Assembly: GCA_965651815.1 (NCBI GenBank)
Contig: CBFGTJ010000206.1
Location: forward strand, 1-5,524
DNA length: 5,524 nt
Direction: 5' to 3'
Origin: CBFGTJ01 sp965651815
Lineage (GTDB): Bacteria > Actinomycetota > Acidimicrobiia > Acidimicrobiales > Microtrichaceae
Of this stretch, positions 5,486-5,524 are shown piece by piece; position 1 is the stretch's first letter; each line of letters begins with the position of its first letter. The notes below the pieces were generated by a model. That model was not told the origin of the DNA, searched no databases, and saw nothing but the letters and a program-made list of their open reading frames with translations. The position numbers and the translations under genes are program-made.

Positions 5486-5524
5486 CCCGGTGGGGCCCGC
5501 GCGGTGGGGCGTGGTCAGCGCAGC

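Noticed and set aside
1..5524. CRISPR array, tRNA, rRNA, insertion sequence or phage attachment site
   Set aside because: No regularly spaced repeats, cloverleaf sequence, transposase frame or terminal inverted repeats with target duplications were seen. The only repeats are the two 52-nt palindromes and the coding repeat near 5113-5160.

Overview
The window is GC-rich DNA with short intergenic gaps, GTG and ATG starts and strong third-position GC. This fits an actinomycete. The combination of a mycofactocin glycosyltransferase with a KstR-type sterol-degradation operon points to the mycolata/Pseudonocardiaceae side of the Actinobacteria. I cannot name the genus from sequence alone.

Layout, all genes on the + strand: (1) positions 3-998, the C-terminal part of a family-2 glycosyltransferase recognisable as MftF of mycofactocin biosynthesis, cut by the window start. 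(2) Positions 900-951, a 52-nt palindromic element lying inside the 3' end of that reading frame. (3) Positions 984-1001, a palindromic operator resembling the KstR cholesterol-regulon site, overlapping a possible -10 box and the mftF stop codon. (4) Positions 1051-4388, a tight four-gene operon: two diverged OB-fold (DUF35-type) proteins with decayed zinc ribbons, then two thiolase-fold proteins resembling Ltp4 and Ltp3. (5) Positions 4417-5418, a two-helix membrane protein with a proline-rich cytoplasmic tail and no recognised function. (6) Positions 5434-5485, a perfect 24-bp stem-loop, again exactly 52 nt long and with the same 7-bp ends as the first palindrome.

How the genes work together: in mycobacteria and rhodococci an OB-fold gene followed by ltp4 and ltp3 belongs to the KstR regulon. 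As I recall the work in Rhodococcus, ltp3 and ltp4 are needed to degrade C24-branched sterol side chains (sitosterol, campesterol). In both thiolase-fold proteins here the usual catalytic Cys and His positions are replaced, which fits an aldol-lyase (desmolase) role or a scaffold role better than a thiolase role. The two OB-fold proteins are the likely partners of the two thiolase-fold proteins. MftF builds the glycosylated form of mycofactocin, a redox cofactor of alcohol dehydrogenases. Its proximity to a sterol side-chain operon is suggestive but may be chance.

The most notable items are the 52-nt palindrome pair, the catalytically degenerate four-protein set, and the operator embedded at the end of mftF.
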